From NCBI GenBank assembly GCA_003224665.1, contig QHZM01000060.1, forward strand, positions 1 to 7,193: a DNA stretch of 7,193 nucleotides, written 5' to 3'. Of this stretch, positions 6,830-7,193 are shown one piece after another; the first letter of the stretch is position 1, and every line of letters starts with the position of its first letter. The notes under the pieces were generated by a model, which did not search any database, was not told the origin of the DNA, and saw nothing but the letters and a program-made list of their open reading frames with translations. A program made the translations under genes and the position numbers. Origin of the DNA: Acidobacteriota bacterium. GTDB lineage: Bacteria; Acidobacteriota; Terriglobia; UBA7540.

Positions 6830-7193
6830 ATGATCCCGTCCCGGGCCAAATCCGTGTGTCAGCCGAGAGAACCGCTGGCAAGGCTCGCGAAAGTTTCGAG
6901 GCTCCTGCTAGACAAAACGGTTTTTTCGCCGATCAGGCGCATCGCGACTGCCCTGCTCAACCCCTGCAGTTTAGTTTTCAAAGCGGGCACTTCAGGAGTT
7001 CTCTCAAGGCCATAGCGGTCAACCGGCACGGCGAACCGGTCCCCTGGTATACCTACCCGGCAAATCATTTCCTAAGCGGCAAACGACTCGAAACCAGGCG
7101 GGTCCTCGAATTTGGGGCGGGCCAGTCAACCAGGTGGTGGGCGAAGAATGTTGCCTGGGTGCTCGCCTTGGAGAGTAACTACAAGTGGTTCAT
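6830..7193 (+). CDS. Putative SAM-dependent methyltransferase, 3' partial, with apparent frameshift near 6982
   Basis: From about 6982 to the window end the frame reads SGHFRSSLKAIAVNR, then GEPVPWYTYP (7030-7059), then VLEFGAGQST (7102-7131), the last being a class I methyltransferase motif I (E-x-G-x-G), followed by RWWAKN and an acidic LALES strand. This arrangement is familiar from small putative methyltransferases in polysaccharide clusters; the acceptor is unknown. That frame (in phase with position 7015) is open back to the previous stop at 6753, with a GTG at 6856, but its upstream part is poor coding sequence. The frame starting with ATG 6830 looks better: it encodes a basic, Leu-rich N terminus ending LLNPCSLVFK at 6982 with higher GC3. 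Joining that Lys to SGHFRSS needs one extra base at the AAA of 6980-6982, so I infer a one-base deletion, real or a sequence error. GGGAG at 6813-6817 is a distant ribosome-site candidate. The C-terminus lies beyond the window. Confidence 0.6.

Noticed and set aside
5935..6849. 304-codon minus-strand frame opposite the second epimerase
   Set aside because: Long only because the sense gene has very GC-rich third positions; translation has no recognisable fold motif.
6914..6926. AAAACGG followed by six T, resembling a short terminator
   Set aside because: The stem is only A/T pairs and lies inside the inferred methyltransferase N-terminus.

Overview
This window is part of a bacterial surface-polysaccharide gene cluster (O-antigen, capsule or exopolysaccharide). 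All recognisable genes lie on the + strand and are packed closely enough to be one transcription unit. The DNA is moderately GC-rich, with GC-biased third codon positions and several GTG or TTG starts. An RfbH-type 3,6-dideoxyhexose enzyme suggests a Gram-negative-type cell envelope. I cannot name the genus. There is no mobile element, tRNA, rRNA or CRISPR array.

Layout: (1) A nucleotide-sugar dehydrogenase of the UDP-glucose/GDP-mannose dehydrogenase family runs to 1291; its N-terminal nucleotide-binding loop lies outside the window. (2) At 1315-3549 a 744-residue protein joins an RmlD-like short-chain reductase to a complete RfbH/DdhC-type (E1) 3-dehydrase. The E1 half keeps the diagnostic Lys-to-His change and all four iron-sulfur cysteines (C-X57-C-X1-C-X7-C). 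(3) At 3546-4537 a CgeB-like glycosyltransferase is broken into two frames and appears to lack its central segment. (4, 5) At 4643-5686 and 5722-6753 are two related extended short-chain dehydrogenase/epimerase genes, with higher GC3 than the genes before them in small samples. (6) From about 6830 to the window end is the start of a SAM-methyltransferase-like protein with an apparent one-base frameshift near 6982.

Together the genes look like the part of a cluster that makes modified nucleotide sugars (a uronic acid, a probable 3,6-dideoxyhexose, and one or two epimerised or dehydrated sugars), transfers one of them (glycosyltransferase) and perhaps decorates the product (methyltransferase). 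The CDP-glucose-forming enzymes and the E3 reductase that normally serve E1 are not visible, so they must lie outside the window or be replaced. The most interesting item is the reductase-E1 fusion. The two frame disruptions need checking as either real decay or assembly error before anything is built on them.
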